The position numbers and the translations under genes are program-made. A stretch of DNA of 64,000 nucleotides from Streptomyces yatensis. Its GTDB lineage: Bacteria; Actinomycetota; Actinomycetes; Streptomycetales; Streptomycetaceae. The notes under the pieces were generated by a model, which did not search any database, was not told the DNA's origin, and was given only the letters and a program-made list of their open reading frames with translations. Shown piece after piece: positions 39,951-49,036 of this stretch (its first letter is position 1; each line of letters opens with the position of its first letter). The DNA is taken from contig NZ_CP072941.1 of the NCBI RefSeq assembly GCF_018069625.1, positions 5,518,001 through 5,582,000 on the forward strand. Reading direction: 5' to 3'.

Positions 39951-41171
39951 ATGGCGGTGTGGGACGACCTGGTCGGGCAGGACCGAGTAGCGGCCCAGCT
40001 GACGGCTGCCGCGCGGGATGCGGACGCCCTGGTCACGGCGGCGGGCGAGGCGGCCTCGGCCGAGGAGCCCATGGCGTCGTCCAAGATGACCCACGCCTGG
40101 CTGTTCACCGGCCCGCCCGGCTCCGGCCGGGCCACCGCGGCCCGCGCCTTCGCCGCCGCGCTGCAGTGCGTCAGCCCGGACCGGGCGCTCGGCGGCGCCC
40201 CCGGCTGCGGCTTCTGCGACGGCTGTCACACCGCCCTCGTCGGCACCCACGCCGATGTGGAGGTGGTCCGTACGGACATGCTCACCATCGGCGTCAAGGA
40301 GACCCGGGAGCTCGTCCGCCGCGCCCAGCTGTCGCCCGCCGGCGGCCGGTGGCAGGTGATCGTCATGGAGGACGCCGACCGCCTTACCGAGGGCGCGGGC
40401 AACGTTCTCCTCAAGGCCGTCGAGGAGCCCGCGCCGCGCACCGTATGGCTGCTGTGCACGCCCTCGCTGGAGGATGTGCTGCCCACGATCCGTTCCCGCT
40501 GCCGCCTCCTCACCCTCCGCACGCCTCCGGTGGAGGCCGTCGCGGACCTCCTCGTCCGGCGCGACGGCATCGACCCCGAACGCGCCGCCTCCGCCGCCCG
40601 CGCCACCCAGGGCCATATCGACCGCGCCCGCCGGCTGGCCACCGACGACCGGGCCCGGGCCCGCCGCGCCGCCGTCCTGAAGCTCCCGCTGCGCGTCGAC
40701 GACGTGGGCGGCTGCCTCAAGGCGGCCCAGGAGCTGATCGACGCGGCGGCCGAGGACGCCAAGCAGGTGGCGGAGGAGGTCGACGTCAAGGAGACCGAGG
40801 AGCTGCGGGCCGCCCTGGGCGCCGCCGCCGGGACGGGCGGGCGGTTGCCGCGCGGCACGGCCGGGGCCATGAAGGATCTCCAGGACCGCCAGAAGCGCCG
40901 TGCCACCCGCACCCAGCGCGACACCCTCGACCTCGCGCTCACCGATCTGATCGCCTTCTACCGCGATGTGCTGGCCCTCCAGCTCGGCTCCCAGGTCGCG
41001 CTCGCCAACACCGACGTCCGGGACGCGCTGGAGCGGATCGCCTCGGGCTCGAAGCCCGAGCGGACGCTGCGCCGGATCGAGGCCATCACGGCGTGCCGTC
41101 AGGCGCTGGACAGCAATGTGGCGCCGCTGCTGGCGGTCGAGGCGATGACCATGGCGCTGCGGGCCGGCTGA
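39951..41171 (+). CDS. holB: DNA polymerase III delta' subunit
   Basis: Clamp-loader subunit of the replicative polymerase; 406 residues. Residues 1-220 form the AAA+ module: TGPPGSGRATAA is the (non-canonical) P-loop, the zinc-binding cysteines lie in PGCGFCDGCH with one more upstream, and the sensor region has the segment IRSRCRLL with the arginine of the SRC motif. The C-terminal collar domain follows. The altered P-loop agrees with delta' not hydrolysing ATP. ATG 39951 is chosen; the ribosome site (CGGAGG) lies 8 bases upstream. The tmk-holB neighbourhood is conserved in bacteria. Confidence 0.94.
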   Translation: MAVWDDLVGQDRVAAQLTAAARDADALVTAAGEAASAEEPMASSKMTHAWLFTGPPGSGRATAARAFAAALQCVSPDRALGGAPGCGFCDGCHTALVGTHADVEVVRTDMLTIGVKETRELVRRAQLSPAGGRWQVIVMEDADRLTEGAGNVLLKAVEEPAPRTVWLLCTPSLEDVLPTIRSRCRLLTLRTPPVEAVADLLVRRDGIDPERAASAARATQGHIDRARRLATDDRARARRAAVLKLPLRVDDVGGCLKAAQELIDAAAEDAKQVAEEVDVKETEELRAALGAAAGTGGRLPRGTAGAMKDLQDRQKRRATRTQRDTLDLALTDLIAFYRDVLALQLGSQVALANTDVRDALERIASGSKPERTLRRIEAITACRQALDSNVAPLLAVEAMTMALRAG

Positions 41172-41273
41172 GTCACCCGTACGGGTTCGCTGTCGCGCGC
41201 ATGAAGCGTGTCCGGGCGGATACCCTCCGTAAGGGGGCAAACCGGCCGTATCTCCAGGGCTCGATGGGCCCGG

Positions 41274-41339
41274 TCTCCAGGACCCGATCTCCAGGATCCG
41301 AGCGATCCGAGCGATCAGGGTGATCAGGGTGATCACCTG
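41274..41339. repeat. 14-base and 9-base tandem repeats
   Basis: TCTCCAGG occurs twice, 14 bases apart (41274 and 41288). It is followed by five tandem 9-mers beginning GATC: GATCCGAGC twice, GATCAGGGT twice and GATCACCTG, at 41295-41339. They lie about 100 bases upstream of the peptidase gene. Confidence 0.75.
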
Positions 41340-41436
41340 ACGACCCTGGCCACATGGATCACCCGGCTCGACGTGATCCGGAGGTTCCGACCGGTGCGAT
41401 CCCGCGACTCGACCGCGCGAACCGAGGGATCAGCCC

Positions 41437-42981
41437 ATGAACACCCCGCACAGCAGCCGCCCGCTCCGGATCCTCGGCGCCGCCCTCGCCTCCGCCGCCC
41501 TGCTGTCCGCCGGCTGCTCCGCGGACGCCTCCTCGCCGCCCGCCGCGTCGATGTCGAAGAAGGCCGTCCCCGCCGCCCTCAGGCCGTACTACGAGCAGTC
41601 GCTGAGCTGGCGCCCCTGCGGGGGCGCGGACTTCGAATGCGCCACGCTCAAGGCCCCGCTCGACTACGCGAGACCCGGCACCGGCCGGGATCTGAGGCTC
41701 GCCGTCTCCCGTAAGAAGGCGACGGGCCCCGGCCGCTCCCTCGGTTCGCTCCTGGTGAACCCCGGCGGCCCCGGCGGCTCCGCGGTCGGCTATCTGCAGA
41801 GCTTCGCGGCCGTGGGCTACCCGACCCGGGTGCGCGCCCGCTACGACATGGTGGCGATGGACCCGCGCGGCGTGGCCGAAAGCGAGCCCGTCACCTGCCT
41901 GAGCAACAAGCAGATGGACGCCTTCACCCAGACCGACCAGACGCCCGACGGGCGCGGCGAGACCGATCGTCTCGTCGCCGCCTACAAGAAGTTCGCCCAT
42001 GGCTGCGCGGCCCGCTCCGGCCGGATCCTCCGCCATGTCTCGACGGTCGAGGCGGCCCGCGACATGGATGTGCTGCGCGCCGCGCTGGGCGACCGGAAGC
42101 TCCATTACGTCGGCGCCTCCTACGGCACCTTCCTCGGCGCGACCTACGCCGACCTCTACCCCCACCGCGTGGGCCGTCTCGTCCTCGACGGCGCCCTCGA
42201 CCCGACGCTGTCCTCCCGGCGCATCAACCGCGACCAGACCGCCGGTTTCGAAACCGCCTTCACCGCCTTCGCCGAGGACTGCGTGCGCCGCACCGGCTGC
42301 CCCCTCGGTACCGGCTCCGTGGCCGCCGCCCGCGACCGGCTCAGCGCCTTCTTCACCCGCCTCGACTCCCACCCGGTCCCCACCGGCGAGTCCCGCTCCC
42401 TGGGCGAGCCCCTGGCCACCATGGGCGTGATCTCCGCCATGTACGACGAGACCGCCTGGTCCCAGCTGCGCACCGCCCTCCGCTCCGCGATGCGCGGCCA
42501 CGGTGGTGGTCTGCTCAGCCTGGCCGACCTCTACTACGAGCGCGACACCGACGGCTCGTACGCCAACCTCATGTACGCCAACCCAGCCGTCAACTGCCTC
42601 GACCTCCCACCGGCCTTCCGCACCCCCGCCGAGGTCAAGAAGTCCCTCCCCGCCTTCCGGAAGGCATCCCCCGTCTTCGGCGGCGCCCTCGCCTGGGCGG
42701 CCCTGAACTGCGCCTACTGGCCCGTCCGCCCGACCGGCACCCCCCACGCCCTGCACGCCAAGGGTGCCGCGCCCATCGTCGTCGTCGGCACCACCCGCGA
42801 TCCCGCCACCCCCTACCCCTGGGCCCGCGCCCTGGCCGCCCAGCTCTCCTCCGCCACCCTCCTCACCTACGACGGCGACGGCCATACGGCCTACGGCCGC
42901 GGCAGCAGCTGCATCGACAACGCGATCAACACCTACCTCCTCGCCGGCCGCCCGCCCGCCCCCCACACCCGCTGCCGCTGA
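41437..42981 (+). CDS. Exported lipoprotein peptidase (SlpD/E-type, tripeptidyl aminopeptidase-like)
   Basis: A 514-residue alpha/beta-hydrolase peptidase. The N-terminus has a signal peptide with lipobox SAGC (Cys27). NPGGPGGSAVG is the oxyanion motif, GASYGTFLG holds the nucleophilic serine, TTRDPATPY the aspartate and GDGHTAYG the histidine, followed by the TAP-like C-terminal domain. Relatives remove tripeptides or dipeptides from the N-terminus of extracellular proteins. ATG 41437 is chosen because it gives the signal peptide. It precedes tRNA-Thr. Confidence 0.9.
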   Translation: MNTPHSSRPLRILGAALASAALLSAGCSADASSPPAASMSKKAVPAALRPYYEQSLSWRPCGGADFECATLKAPLDYARPGTGRDLRLAVSRKKATGPGRSLGSLLVNPGGPGGSAVGYLQSFAAVGYPTRVRARYDMVAMDPRGVAESEPVTCLSNKQMDAFTQTDQTPDGRGETDRLVAAYKKFAHGCAARSGRILRHVSTVEAARDMDVLRAALGDRKLHYVGASYGTFLGATYADLYPHRVGRLVLDGALDPTLSSRRINRDQTAGFETAFTAFAEDCVRRTGCPLGTGSVAAARDRLSAFFTRLDSHPVPTGESRSLGEPLATMGVISAMYDETAWSQLRTALRSAMRGHGGGLLSLADLYYERDTDGSYANLMYANPAVNCLDLPPAFRTPAEVKKSLPAFRKASPVFGGALAWAALNCAYWPVRPTGTPHALHAKGAAPIVVVGTTRDPATPYPWARALAAQLSSATLLTYDGDGHTAYGRGSSCIDNAINTYLLAGRPPAPHTRCR

Positions 42982-43084
42982 CCAGCCCCGGCCCCGCCCG
43001 GGCCCCACCCGGCCCCGTACGGAGCACCCCTCGAAACTGTGTAGACTTGGCGACGCTGCTGCTGCCAATCTGGCTCCGCAGCAT

Positions 43085-43158
43085 GCCGCCTTAGCTCAGT
43101 CGGCCAGAGCGACGCACTCGTAATGCGTAGGTCAAGGGTTCGATTCCCTTAGGCGGCT
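43085..43158 (+). tRNA. tRNA-Thr, anticodon CGU
   Basis: A 74-base cloverleaf. The acceptor stem GCCGCCT pairs with AGGCGGC and is followed by discriminator T. The anticodon stem is ACGCA/TGCGT with loop CTCGTAA, giving anticodon CGT (bases 43119-43121), which reads the Thr codon ACG. GGTTCGATTC is the T arm. CCA is not encoded. Confidence 0.96.
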
Positions 43159-43164
43159 CATTTG

Positions 43165-43202
43165 AGGCCCAGGTCACCTTCTCTGTGACCTGGGCCTTTT
43201 TT
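43165..43202 (+). terminator. Intrinsic terminator of tRNA-Thr
   Basis: AGGCCCAGGTCAC (43165-43177) pairs perfectly with 43185-43197 and is followed by a run of six Ts. This is one of the few classic hairpin-plus-T terminators in the window. Confidence 0.92.
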
Positions 43203-43434
43203 GTTCGGCTCTTGTTCGGCGCGGATGCCGTGACCTGGCTTGTGCCGGGCCTTGTGGGGCTGTCCCCCGTGCGAGCTACGCCTAGGTGTCCACCGTGTGG
43301 TGACGAATCCGGGGGGCCGGATCCGTAGCGTTCGGGATCGCCGCGGCGGTTCGGCTGCGGATATGGCGGCGCATTGCATGACCGCCATGGAAAAGCAGCC
43401 TTTTCGGCGTCAATTCTCTTACTGGGGAGCAAAC

Positions 43435-44358
43435 ATGGTCCGCAATGGTCGGCTGTCGGCTGTGATCGCGCTGGCGTGTGCCGTGGCAGGTGTGGGGCTT
43501 GTCGGCTGTGAGGACTCCACGAAGGCGGATGCGGACGCGTCCGCCGGCGGGAGGTCCGCCGCCGCTCCGGAGAAGGCGGCTGATGAGGGCTTGCTCACCG
43601 GCACCAAGAAGATCGAGGTCGGCGGGCGGTTGGTGAACGTGTCCTGTGCGGGTACGTCGGCGGACGGCAAGCCGGTCATCGTGCTTCTGTCCGGGGGTGG
43701 CGATGGGCTGGAGAAGGTGGCCGGTATTCAGAAGACCCTGAGCGAGAAGAATCGGGTCTGTTCCTATGACCGGCTCGGCGAGGGGGCCAGTGACAAGCCC
43801 GAGGGGCCTCAGACCCTCAAGAGCACGGGGAAGGTTCTGACCGCCGTGCTCGATCGTGTCGCCGGTGACCGTCCGGTCGTGCTGGCGGGGCATTCGCTGG
43901 GCGGGCTGATCGCCGCCCGGTATGCGCCCGAGCATCAGGACAGGGTCAAGGGGCTGGTCTTGATGGACGCCACCTCGCCGACGCAGACCGCTGATCTCAA
44001 CAAGGGGATCCCCGAGTCCGCGACCGGCCCGGCGGTCGCGTTGCGTGATCAGACCCTCGCGATCCTTCACGGAGGGGAGCCGGAGATGCTCACGGTGCCG
44101 GATGGCAAGGTCCGTTCCGCCGGGGACATCCCGGTGGAGGTGATCCATCACGGGAAGCAGTACCTCGCGGCGGTTCCCGACTACGGGCCGGGCCTGGAGC
44201 GGGCGTGGACCAACGGTCAGCGCAAGTGGCTCGCGGTCTCCAGCCACAGCAGGCTGAGCACCGCCAAGAACAGCGAGCACTACATCTACGTCGACCAGCC
44301 CGAGGTCGCCGTCCGGGCGATAGAGCGCGTCACCTCACAGGCCGCCGACCGCGCGTAG
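43435..44358 (+). CDS. Lipoprotein alpha/beta hydrolase
   Basis: A 307-residue exported hydrolase. MVRNGRLSAVIALACAVAGV leads to a lipobox with VGC. The hydrolase part has LLSGGGDG as oxyanion loop and AGHSLGGLIAA with the nucleophilic serine. VLMDATSPTQ follows it, and a late SEHYIYVDQP segment holds the likely histidine. The substrate is unknown. ATG 43435 with GGGGAG upstream is chosen over longer frames because of the signal peptide. Codon use has slightly more NNG and NNT than its neighbours. The histidine kinase gene follows after 76 bases. Confidence 0.82.
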   Translation: MVRNGRLSAVIALACAVAGVGLVGCEDSTKADADASAGGRSAAAPEKAADEGLLTGTKKIEVGGRLVNVSCAGTSADGKPVIVLLSGGGDGLEKVAGIQKTLSEKNRVCSYDRLGEGASDKPEGPQTLKSTGKVLTAVLDRVAGDRPVVLAGHSLGGLIAARYAPEHQDRVKGLVLMDATSPTQTADLNKGIPESATGPAVALRDQTLAILHGGEPEMLTVPDGKVRSAGDIPVEVIHHGKQYLAAVPDYGPGLERAWTNGQRKWLAVSSHSRLSTAKNSEHYIYVDQPEVAVRAIERVTSQAADRA

Positions 44359-44434
44359 GGCCCGAGTTGGAGATCTCCCTGCGTAGCGTTTCCTCCGTCC
44401 GCGGCGCCCTGGCTGTGGAGGGACGAAGGAGTCG

Positions 44435-45634
44435 ATGATGAGACCGGTGCCGGTGATGGCCGTTCGGCGGGTGCCGGAGCTGTGGCGCCGGTTCGACGTC
44501 ACGGTCCGGGATCTGCCGCTCGGGCTGCTGATCCTCGCCGGGTCGCTCGTACCGGCGTTCCACAACCACGGGACGCAGCTCGGCGGTCTGCCGGCCCGCC
44601 CCTTCGATGTGCCGGCCGTGGTGGCGATCGCCCTCCAGTGCCTTCCGCTCGCCGTGCGGCGGCGGTGGCCGGTCGTCTGTCTCGCCCTGGTGTCGGTCGG
44701 GTTCGCCGTCGACCAGCTCCGCGGCTACCACTCGTTCGCGGGGACCGCGGTGCCCGTCGCGCTGCTGAGCGTGGGGTCCCATCTGGAACGGCACCGGCGC
44801 GCCACCGCGCTCCTCTTCTCGGCGGCGTATGTGCCGCTGGCGGTCGCGCTCTACCGGCTCGGTTCGGGCGCCGAATCGCCGGGTGAGTTCCTGATGTACT
44901 ACCTGGCGCTGGCCCTCCCGTGGGGCATGGGGTCATGGCTGCGCTCCACCCGGGTCGCGGAGGCCGAACGCCGCCGCCGGGTCGCCGAGCACACCCGCAC
45001 CGCCGAACGCACCCGTATCGCCCGCGAGCTCCACGACGTCGTCACCCACCACGTGACCGCGATGGTCGTGCAGGCCGAGGCGGCGCGCTATCTGACCGCC
45101 GCGCCCGACCGGCTCGACCAGGCCCTGACCGCCGTCACCGACACCGGCCGACGGGCCATCACCGATCTGCGGCATCTGCTCGATCTGCTCAATCCCGACT
45201 ACGGCACCGAGGCCAGGACACCGGCCGTCGGCAGGCTTCGCACGCTCGTGGAGCAGACCCGGCGGGCCGGGCAGCCGGTGGAGTTCACCGAGGAGGGCAC
45301 GCCGGCGGAATCGACCGGCAGCGCCGACTTCGTGGCCTACCGGGTGGTGCAGGAGGCCCTGACGAACGCCCTCAAGTACGCTCACGGCAGCCACACCTCG
45401 GTCCAGGTGCACCACGGCGCGAGGGAGATCACCGTGGAGGTCAGCACGGACGGCTCCGGCTCGCGGGCCGGGTCTCCTGGCGGGTCCCCCGCCGGTTCGC
45501 CCGGTGGGAGCGGGCGGGGCCTGGCCGGGCTGCGCGAACGGGTCGACGTCCTGGGCGGCGACTTCAGCGCGGGCGCGCGGACGGGCGGCGGCTTCGTCGT
45601 ACGGGCCCGGATACCCGCGAGGAGCCCGTCGTGA
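44435..45634 (+). CDS. NarL-type sensor histidine kinase
   Basis: A 399-residue sensor. Four to five hydrophobic segments fill residues 25-165, with no large external domain, so it probably senses within the membrane. The HisKA_3 dimerisation helix ERTRIARELHDVVTHHVTAM contains the phospho-acceptor histidine, and the ATPase domain includes VVQEALTNALKYAHG. A Gly/Ser/Pro-rich repeat (AGSPGGSPAGSPGG) replaces part of the region before the G box GRGLAGLRERV. Starts at ATG 44435 or 44438 are both possible. The stop overlaps the response regulator start. Confidence 0.9.
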   Translation: MMRPVPVMAVRRVPELWRRFDVTVRDLPLGLLILAGSLVPAFHNHGTQLGGLPARPFDVPAVVAIALQCLPLAVRRRWPVVCLALVSVGFAVDQLRGYHSFAGTAVPVALLSVGSHLERHRRATALLFSAAYVPLAVALYRLGSGAESPGEFLMYYLALALPWGMGSWLRSTRVAEAERRRRVAEHTRTAERTRIARELHDVVTHHVTAMVVQAEAARYLTAAPDRLDQALTAVTDTGRRAITDLRHLLDLLNPDYGTEARTPAVGRLRTLVEQTRRAGQPVEFTEEGTPAESTGSADFVAYRVVQEALTNALKYAHGSHTSVQVHHGAREITVEVSTDGSGSRAGSPGGSPAGSPGGSGRGLAGLRERVDVLGGDFSAGARTGGGFVVRARIPARSPS

Positions 45635-46290
45635 CCGAGCCGATCCGGGTCCTGGTCTGTGACGATCAGGTACTGGTCCGCACTGGACTGGTGACGATCA
45701 TCGACGCTCAGCCCGACCTCGAAGTGGTGGGCGAGTGCGGGGACGGGCAGACCGCGGTCGAGCTCGCCGGCCGGCTGCGCCCGGAGGTCGTGGTGATGGA
45801 CGTACGCATGCCGGTGCTCGACGGCATCGAGGCCACCCGCCTGCTGGCCGGTGCCGGGGTGCCGCATCCCGTCAAGGTGCTCGTGGTGACCACGTTCAAC
45901 CTGGACGAGTACGTCTACGAGGCGCTGCGCGCGGGGGCGAGCGGGTTCCTGCTCAAGGACGCGCCGCCGTCCCAACTGCTCCATGGCATCCGGACCGTGG
46001 CCACCGGGGCGGCACTGCTGGACCCCGAGGTGACGCGGCAGCTCGTGGGCACGTACGCCGCCCGCATCCGGCCCGCCGAGGGTCCTCCGCGCGACATCCC
46101 GCTGACCCCTCGCGAACTGGAAGTCCTCCGCCTCATCGCCAACGGCCTCTCCAACAGCGAGATCGCCGGGACCCTCGTGATCAGCCAGGAGACCGTCAAG
46201 ACCTTCGTCTCCCGCATCCTCGCCAAGCTCGGCCTCCGCGACCGCGTCCAGGCGGTCGTCTACGCCTACCGCCAGGGTCTGGTGACCTGA
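45631..46290 (+). CDS. NarL/LuxR-family response regulator
   Basis: A 219-residue regulator. The receiver domain has the acidic pair VCDDQVLVR, the phosphorylated aspartate in VVVMDVRMP and the lysine in FLLKDAPP. The C-terminal LuxR helix-turn-helix runs from LTPRELEVLRLIANG to VKTFVSRILAKLG. GTG 45631 overlaps the kinase stop, so the pair is co-translated. Its targets are unknown; the lipoprotein hydrolase just upstream and the DUF4232-like lipoprotein just downstream are candidates by position. A strong hairpin follows. Confidence 0.93.
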   Translation: MTEPIRVLVCDDQVLVRTGLVTIIDAQPDLEVVGECGDGQTAVELAGRLRPEVVVMDVRMPVLDGIEATRLLAGAGVPHPVKVLVVTTFNLDEYVYEALRAGASGFLLKDAPPSQLLHGIRTVATGAALLDPEVTRQLVGTYAARIRPAEGPPRDIPLTPRELEVLRLIANGLSNSEIAGTLVISQETVKTFVSRILAKLGLRDRVQAVVYAYRQGLVT

Positions 46291-46317
46291 CCCGCCGCGC
46301 GGGCGCCCGGGGAGCGC

Positions 46318-46354
46318 GGAACCCCAGCTCGGACCGGGTCCGGGCTGGGGTTCC
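46318..46354. terminator. Bidirectional terminator
   Basis: GGAACCCCAGC (46318-46328) pairs with 46344-46354, and CGGAC/GTCCG extends the stem inside the loop. It lies between the convergent response regulator and DUF4232-like genes. Confidence 0.8.
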
Positions 46355-46409
46355 TCTGTCGTCAGCGGTGTTGTCAGGCGTGGCGTCAGCCGAGTTGTCC
46401 GCTGTGCCG

Positions 46410-47087
46410 TCAGCTGTTGATGGGGGGCTTGGAGGACCAGGCCGTCAGCGACAGGGTGCCGTTGTCGAGGTCCTCGCCGAAGGCGACGGTGCTGTGCGAG
46501 TTGCTGCCCGTCGGCGAGATCTGCAGGTACTTCGCGTGGGCGGTCGAGGCGCCGGTGGTGGTCCACACCAGGTCGGCCCAGGCGCTCTTGCCCGGTCCGA
46601 GGGTGATCGGGTGGGAGCCCGGGTCGGTGGCGAAGTAGGTGCTGCCGTGGCGGGCGGTGGTCTTGATGGCGGTGTGTCCGGCGCCCTCCAGGGCCAGCCC
46701 GGCGTAGCCGCTGATGACGCAGGTCTCGTCGCCGGTGTTCTTCACCCGCAGGAAGGTACCCCGGTGGTTCATCCCCGCCTGGGAGGTACCGGCCGAGTCG
46801 AGGGTCGCCCGCAGCGTCCCCGGCTGGCATTCGGCGGTGGCCCGTGCCTTGTCGGACCCCGAGCCCAGGGCCGTTGCCTGCTTGTCCGACTGGCCGGCCT
46901 GGTTGTGGATCGAGGAGTCCGACTGCGACGACTTCGCGGAGGACGACGCGTGGGAGGAGGAGTTCCCCTTGGCGTCGGACGACGAGTCGTTGCTCCCGCA
47001 GGCGGTGAGGGCGACGGCCGAGGCGGCGGCGATCAGCGCGGCCACACCGGCCTTGCGGACTCGGCGGTTGAGAATGTGGTGCGACAT
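46410..47087 (-). CDS. DUF4232-like lipoprotein
   Basis: A 225-residue exported protein. The signal MSHHILNRRVRKAGVAALIA runs into a lipobox ending in TAC. A serine/lysine/aspartate-rich linker (about 35-80) leads to a beta-rich domain with two cysteines (AECQPGTL and DETCVISGY), the pattern of DUF4232 proteins, whose function is unknown. ATG 47087 follows GGGGG; ATG 47099 with GGAAG upstream is an alternative and would add four residues. It faces the response regulator across a shared terminator. Confidence 0.85.
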   Translation of the reverse strand: MSHHILNRRVRKAGVAALIAAASAVALTACGSNDSSSDAKGNSSSHASSSAKSSQSDSSIHNQAGQSDKQATALGSGSDKARATAECQPGTLRATLDSAGTSQAGMNHRGTFLRVKNTGDETCVISGYAGLALEGAGHTAIKTTARHGSTYFATDPGSHPITLGPGKSAWADLVWTTTGASTAHAKYLQISPTGSNSHSTVAFGEDLDNGTLSLTAWSSKPPINS

Positions 47088-47210
47088 GACGACCCCCATG
47101 GGCTTCCGGATGGTGCGGTTCCTGCTTACGCACCATCCATGGTGTCGGCCGCCGCTGGCGTTCCCTTAACGACCGCTGCCGCTTCACTAACGTCCGGCTA
47201 ACGCCCGCCG

Positions 47211-47624
47211 TCAGCGCTCCGCCGGGGTCCAGTCGGCCACGAGCTCCAGGAGACCGGGGAAGCGGGCATCGAGGTCGGCGACCCGGACGTGGCTTCGGCG
47301 CTCCAGGCCGTATTGGCGCTGACGGGTGATGCCTGCCTCGCGGAGGGCCTTGAAGTGGTGGGTGAGCGAGGACTTGGGGCGGTCCAGGCCGAACCAGCCG
47401 CAGGTGTGATCGAACCGCTCCGATTCGAGGAGGAGTTTGCGCACGATGCGGAGGCGGAGGGGGTCGCTCAGTGCGCCCAGGACCGTTTCCAGGCGGATCT
47501 CCTCCACGGCCGGCTCCGGGAGCGGGGGCGGGAGGTCGGGGGGTTCGGGGAGCGCCTTGATGGCGGGGCGGGCGCTTTGGGGTGGTGGTGCCGTATGGGC
47601 GGTTTGCGTGGTCCGGGTGGTCAT
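47211..47624 (-). CDS. ArsR-like winged-helix regulator
   Basis: A 137-residue regulator. After a disordered proline-rich N-terminus, VLGALSDPLRLRIVRKLLLE and KSSLTHHFKALREAG form the ArsR-type helix-turn-helix. One cysteine (HTCGWFGLD) lies between them, without a CxC metal motif, so it is probably not a metal sensor. ATG 47624 with GAGG upstream is preferred over a longer start at 47675, which would cover the operator. It is divergent from the MFS gene and likely represses it. Confidence 0.85.
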   Translation of the reverse strand: MTTRTTQTAHTAPPPQSARPAIKALPEPPDLPPPLPEPAVEEIRLETVLGALSDPLRLRIVRKLLLESERFDHTCGWFGLDRPKSSLTHHFKALREAGITRQRQYGLERRSHVRVADLDARFPGLLELVADWTPAER

Positions 47625-47652
47625 CGGCGGGATCCTCGTCGCGCGGCTCGTT

Positions 47653-47700
47653 GTACGAGTTCGATCGTACTGCATGCTAAGTTCGACTCGAGTCGTACTG
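47653..47700. promoter_or_regulatory. Operator between the ArsR-like and MFS genes
   Basis: GTACGA-N6-TCGTAC (47653-47670) and the perfect 12-base palindrome CGACTCGAGTCG (47684-47695) lie side by side. TCGTACTG is repeated at 47665 and 47693, 28 bases apart. This is a likely binding site for the adjacent ArsR-like regulator. Confidence 0.6.
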
Positions 47701-47721
47701 AGGTCGTCGGGAGGAGCTGTC

Positions 47722-48963
47722 GTGACGGGGAGTCGGGCCGTGGCGGTGCCGGGTGCGCGGGAGGCGCATGAGGAAAAGGGGGAGAAAGGGGAGAGGGGGG
47801 AGGGAGCGGCCGCGACCCGGTGGGTGTGGACGGCCGCATGGCCGGTCACCGCCGTGTTCGTCCTCTCGAACGCGGCGACGCCGCTGTATGTGCGGTGGCA
47901 GCGCGAGATCGGGTTCTCCAAGGGCACCCTGACGGTGATCTTCGCCTGCTACATCGTCGGACTGCTCGGTTCGCTGCTGGTCTCCGGCGTGGTGTCGGAC
48001 CGGGTGGGACGCAAGCCCGTGCTGCTGCCCGCGCTCGGGCTCGCGATGGCGGCATGCGCGATCTTCGCGAGCGCGTCGGCCGTGGCGGCGCTGATCGTGG
48101 CGCGGCTGTTCAGCGGGATCGCGGTGGGCGCCGTCGTCTCCGCCGGAATGGCGGCGGTGACCGATGTGGCCGGGCCGGGGCGACGGCGGCTGGCGGCGCT
48201 GCTGGCCTCGTGCGCGATGGTGTTCGGGGCCGGGCTGGGGCCGTTGCTCGCCGGGGTGCTGGGCAAGGGGGTGTTCGTCCTGGAGGCGGTGCTGCTGGCG
48301 GCGGCGGTCGTGGCCGTGGTGCGGATGCCGGTACGGCGTCCCGCCGCGCCCGCGAAGGGGGCGTGGGTGCGGATACCCGGGGTGCCGCGGGGGAGCGGCG
48401 GGCAACTCCTCATGGGCATCGCCGTCTTCGCGCCCGGCATCACCGCCACCTCCTTCGTGCTGTCCCTCGGGCCGTCGCTGCTGTCGGGGCTGCTGGACAC
48501 CACCAACCCGGTGGCCGCGGGGGCCATGGCCTTCGTGATGTTCCTCACCGCGACCGGTGCGCAGTTCGCGGTCCAGCGGCTGGACCGGCGGACGATCCTG
48601 ATCGCCGGAGCCGTCAGTACGACGATCGGCATGGGCGCACTCATCGCCGCCGTCCGCGCCTCCTCCGTGCCGCTGCTCGTCGCCGCCGCGCTGCTGGCCG
48701 GGGCGGGGCAGGGGATGGGGCAGCTCGGCGGGCTGTCGCTGCTCAACTCCGTTGTTCCGGCGAGCCGTCTGGCGGAGGCCAACGCGGCGCTCAACGTCGG
48801 GGGCTATGTGCCCGCGGGGGTGCTGCCGGTAACGGCGGGTTACCTCAGCGACGCGGCGGGGCTGACGACGGGGGCGACCGTCTTCGGGGCCGTTCTCATG
48901 GCGTTGGCCCTCGTCGGGGGGCTGGTGGTGCTCACCGGTCCGCGATCCGTCCGCAGGAAGTAG
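47722..48963 (+). CDS. MFS transporter
   Basis: A 413-residue major facilitator with about 12 membrane segments. SGVVSDRVGRKPVLLP is the MFS loop 2-3 signature. A charged N-terminal tail of about 30 residues precedes the first helix. Drug or small-molecule export is likely from the repressor pairing, but the substrate is unknown. GTG 47722 has GGGAGGAG upstream. The longer frame running into the repressor gene is rejected. Confidence 0.9.
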   Translation: MTGSRAVAVPGAREAHEEKGEKGERGEGAAATRWVWTAAWPVTAVFVLSNAATPLYVRWQREIGFSKGTLTVIFACYIVGLLGSLLVSGVVSDRVGRKPVLLPALGLAMAACAIFASASAVAALIVARLFSGIAVGAVVSAGMAAVTDVAGPGRRRLAALLASCAMVFGAGLGPLLAGVLGKGVFVLEAVLLAAAVVAVVRMPVRRPAAPAKGAWVRIPGVPRGSGGQLLMGIAVFAPGITATSFVLSLGPSLLSGLLDTTNPVAAGAMAFVMFLTATGAQFAVQRLDRRTILIAGAVSTTIGMGALIAAVRASSVPLLVAAALLAGAGQGMGQLGGLSLLNSVVPASRLAEANAALNVGGYVPAGVLPVTAGYLSDAAGLTTGATVFGAVLMALALVGGLVVLTGPRSVRRK

Positions 48964-48988
48964 GCATGAGGGCATGGAGGCTGGGTAG
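48964..48988 (+). promoter_or_regulatory. Possible SigB-type promoter upstream of the sigma gene
   Basis: GCAT, 15 bases, then GGGTAG fits the Streptomyces stress-sigma pattern GNNT-N14-16-GGGTA(C/T) except for the last base. It would start transcription about 40 bases before the sigma factor gene and allow autoregulation. Confidence 0.3.
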
Positions 48989-49036
48989 ACGGGTCCCCAA
49001 TCAGCCTATGCACGCAGCCGATACAGGGAGTGCGAC

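Noticed and set aside
39437..40135. 232-codon minus-strand frame in the tmk-holB gap
   Set aside because: Low-complexity repeats and overlap with the holB start; it does not look like a protein.
43085..47200. Integrated element using tRNA-Thr as attachment site
   Set aside because: The genes downstream look accessory, but I see no integrase, no repeated tRNA 3' end and no mobility genes.
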